Part shown: positions 5,652 through 6,624 of the stretch, piece after piece
Numbering within the stretch: the first letter of the stretch is position 1
Layout: every line of letters starts with the position of its first letter
From: Gemmataceae bacterium
GTDB taxonomy: Bacteria > Planctomycetota > Planctomycetia > Gemmatales > Gemmataceae
Length of the DNA: 6,624 nucleotides
Direction: 5' to 3'
Assembly (NCBI GenBank): GCA_947490035.1
Contig: CANLGS010000237.1
Span: 1 to 6,624 of the forward strand
Notes under the pieces: model-generated
Told to the model about the DNA's origin: nothing
Databases searched by the model: none
What the model saw: only the letters and a program-made list of their open reading frames with translations
Translations under genes and position numbers: made by a program

Positions 5652-6611
5652 ATGCGGAAGTACCTGCTGACGGCGGTCGTCGCCGTCCTCGGCCTCGCGG
5701 TTTCCACCAGTTCGGGCTTCGCGCTCGTCGCGATCATGCCCGCCCCGCAGCCGGCCCAGATGGCGCTCACGGCGCCCGTCGTCGTGACCGGCAAGGTCAC
5801 CGCGATTGAAAAGGACACCGTCGAAAGAACTTCGCCGTACGCCGGCGCGAAGGACAAAGTGACCTACAAGGTCGCGGTCGTGAAGATCGACGGCGCACTC
5901 GTCGGCGCCAACAACCTCACGCACATCAAGATCGGTATCCCGCAGCCGGGCGCGCTCGCGCCCGGCGGTGCCCCGGTCCCCATCCAACCGGGCCAGCCGA
6001 TCCAACCGATCCGGCGCCCGCCGATCCGCCCCATGCCCCAGGCGCCCGAACTGAAGGAAGGCCAGGAGATGGTGTTCTTCCTCACCAAGCACCCGACCGC
6101 CGACTTCTACGTGATCCCCGCCATGAACTTCCCGATCGACATCAAGACCGACGCGGGCAAGAAGTCGCTCGAAGAGGTGAAGAAGGTCACGGCCGTTCTC
6201 GCGGACCCGATGAAGGGGCTGAAGAGCGAGAAGGCCGACGTGCGGACCGAGACCGCGGTGTTGATGGTCACCAGGTACCGCGCGTACCCGCAGACCGGCG
6301 GTGAGGTCGATCAGGTCGCCATCGGCGCCGACGAGAGCAAGCTCATCCTGAAGGCGCTGGCCGAAGGCGACTGGAGCCAGAAGAACGTCCGGCCCGGCCC
6401 CGGCGCCTTCACCCCGAACGCCCTGCAAGCCTTCTACCAACTCGGCCTGACCGACAAGGACGGGTGGAAGCAGCCGGTGTTCCCGCAGCCGAAGCCGGGC
6501 CAGCCGCCGGTCGATTTCGCCGCCATCCAGAAGGAGGCGTTCGTCAAGTGGCTCGCCGGCGCCGGTAAGGACTACCAGATCAAGAAGGTCGTGCCGAAGA
6601 AGATGAAGTAG
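5652..6611 (+). CDS. Secreted protein of unknown function with Pro-rich central segment
   Basis: This is a 319-residue protein with a signal peptide: MRKYLL, hydrophobic core about 5-17, likely cleavage near residues 24-27. It is therefore exported, and it contains no cysteine. After the signal, residues 43-95 alternate strands (VVVTGKVTAIEKD, KVTYKVAVVKIDGALVG, THIKIGIP). Residues 136-156 continue in the same style (GQEMVFFLTKHPTADFYVI). This 'GKV...YKV-x-V...G...vFFL' pattern recalls an OB-type, NTR/TIMP-like barrel, but that is only a guess. Between them lies a Pro-rich run (97-132, 13 prolines, PIQPGQPIQPIRRPPIRP). The C-terminal half (165-319) is mostly helical with a second short Pro stretch (276-287) and a very basic end (KKVVPKKMK). 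The ATG at 5652 has GGAG 8 bases upstream. The gene stands alone, its own promoter candidate lying in the gap before it. No homologue is recognised by name. Confidence 0.8.
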   Translation: MRKYLLTAVVAVLGLAVSTSSGFALVAIMPAPQPAQMALTAPVVVTGKVTAIEKDTVERTSPYAGAKDKVTYKVAVVKIDGALVGANNLTHIKIGIPQPGALAPGGAPVPIQPGQPIQPIRRPPIRPMPQAPELKEGQEMVFFLTKHPTADFYVIPAMNFPIDIKTDAGKKSLEEVKKVTAVLADPMKGLKSEKADVRTETAVLMVTRYRAYPQTGGEVDQVAIGADESKLILKALAEGDWSQKNVRPGPGAFTPNALQAFYQLGLTDKDGWKQPVFPQPKPGQPPVDFAAIQKEAFVKWLAGAGKDYQIKKVVPKKMK

Positions 6612-6624
6612 TGGGAGGTTTCGA

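Noticed and set aside
5025..6440. Long minus-strand open frame (471 codons) spanning the fumC end, the gap and the secreted-protein gene
   Set aside because: It crosses the inverted repeat and two real plus-strand genes. Composition is Arg/Gly/Asp-rich without motifs, so its openness reflects GC bias.
1..6624. CRISPR array, tRNA/rRNA, insertion sequence, phage or defence genes
   Set aside because: I looked on both strands for regularly spaced repeats, tRNA-like folds, transposase or nuclease motifs and found none that could be supported.

Overview
The window is high-GC bacterial chromosome with short intergenic gaps and strong G/C preference at codon third positions. Protein style points to a planctomycete, most likely of the Gemmata group: a small zinc-finger-like protein of a type I associate with that group, a Pro-rich secreted protein of unknown family, and a GC-rich repeat built of palindromic arms. 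This assignment is inference; no rRNA or other marker is present.

Left part (1-2879, plus strand): the window opens inside a gene whose 3' end looks like an outer-membrane beta-barrel. A 144-base gap follows. Its minus strand, read in one frame, carries about 20 codons resembling the end of a bacteriophytochrome PAS domain, possibly a gene relic. Then come three tightly coupled genes: a 114-residue anti-sigma/zinc-finger-like protein, a CPA2-type cation:proton antiporter, and a LOG-family (TIGR00730) phosphoribohydrolase. The junctions are GTGA and ATGA, each a 4-base stop/start overlap, so this is almost certainly one operon with translational coupling. A TATACT box 30 bases before the first start is the best promoter candidate.

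Middle part (2883-3688, minus strand): two genes 2 bases apart run toward the LOG gene. Each encodes an N-terminal membrane helix followed by a charged helical (coiled-coil-like) stretch; neither is assigned to a known family. They share an 87-base divergent spacer with the next gene.

Right part (3776-6611, plus strand): a class II fumarase (fumC) with all expected catalytic residues, numbered exactly as in E. coli FumC, plus an insertion of about 38 residues at the junction of the central and C-terminal domains. After it lies a 340-base gene-free stretch. It holds a long inverted repeat whose arms are themselves hairpins (REPIN-like), two further GC-rich hairpins, an extended -10 promoter candidate and a perfect leader hairpin. 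The window ends with a gene for a secreted, cysteine-free protein of unknown function with a Pro-rich middle segment.

No RNA gene, CRISPR array, insertion sequence or defence system could be supported. Most of the window is housekeeping or hypothetical content. The points most worth a second look are the fumarase insertion, the REPIN-like element, the phytochrome-like relic and the altered zinc-finger protein heading the antiporter operon.
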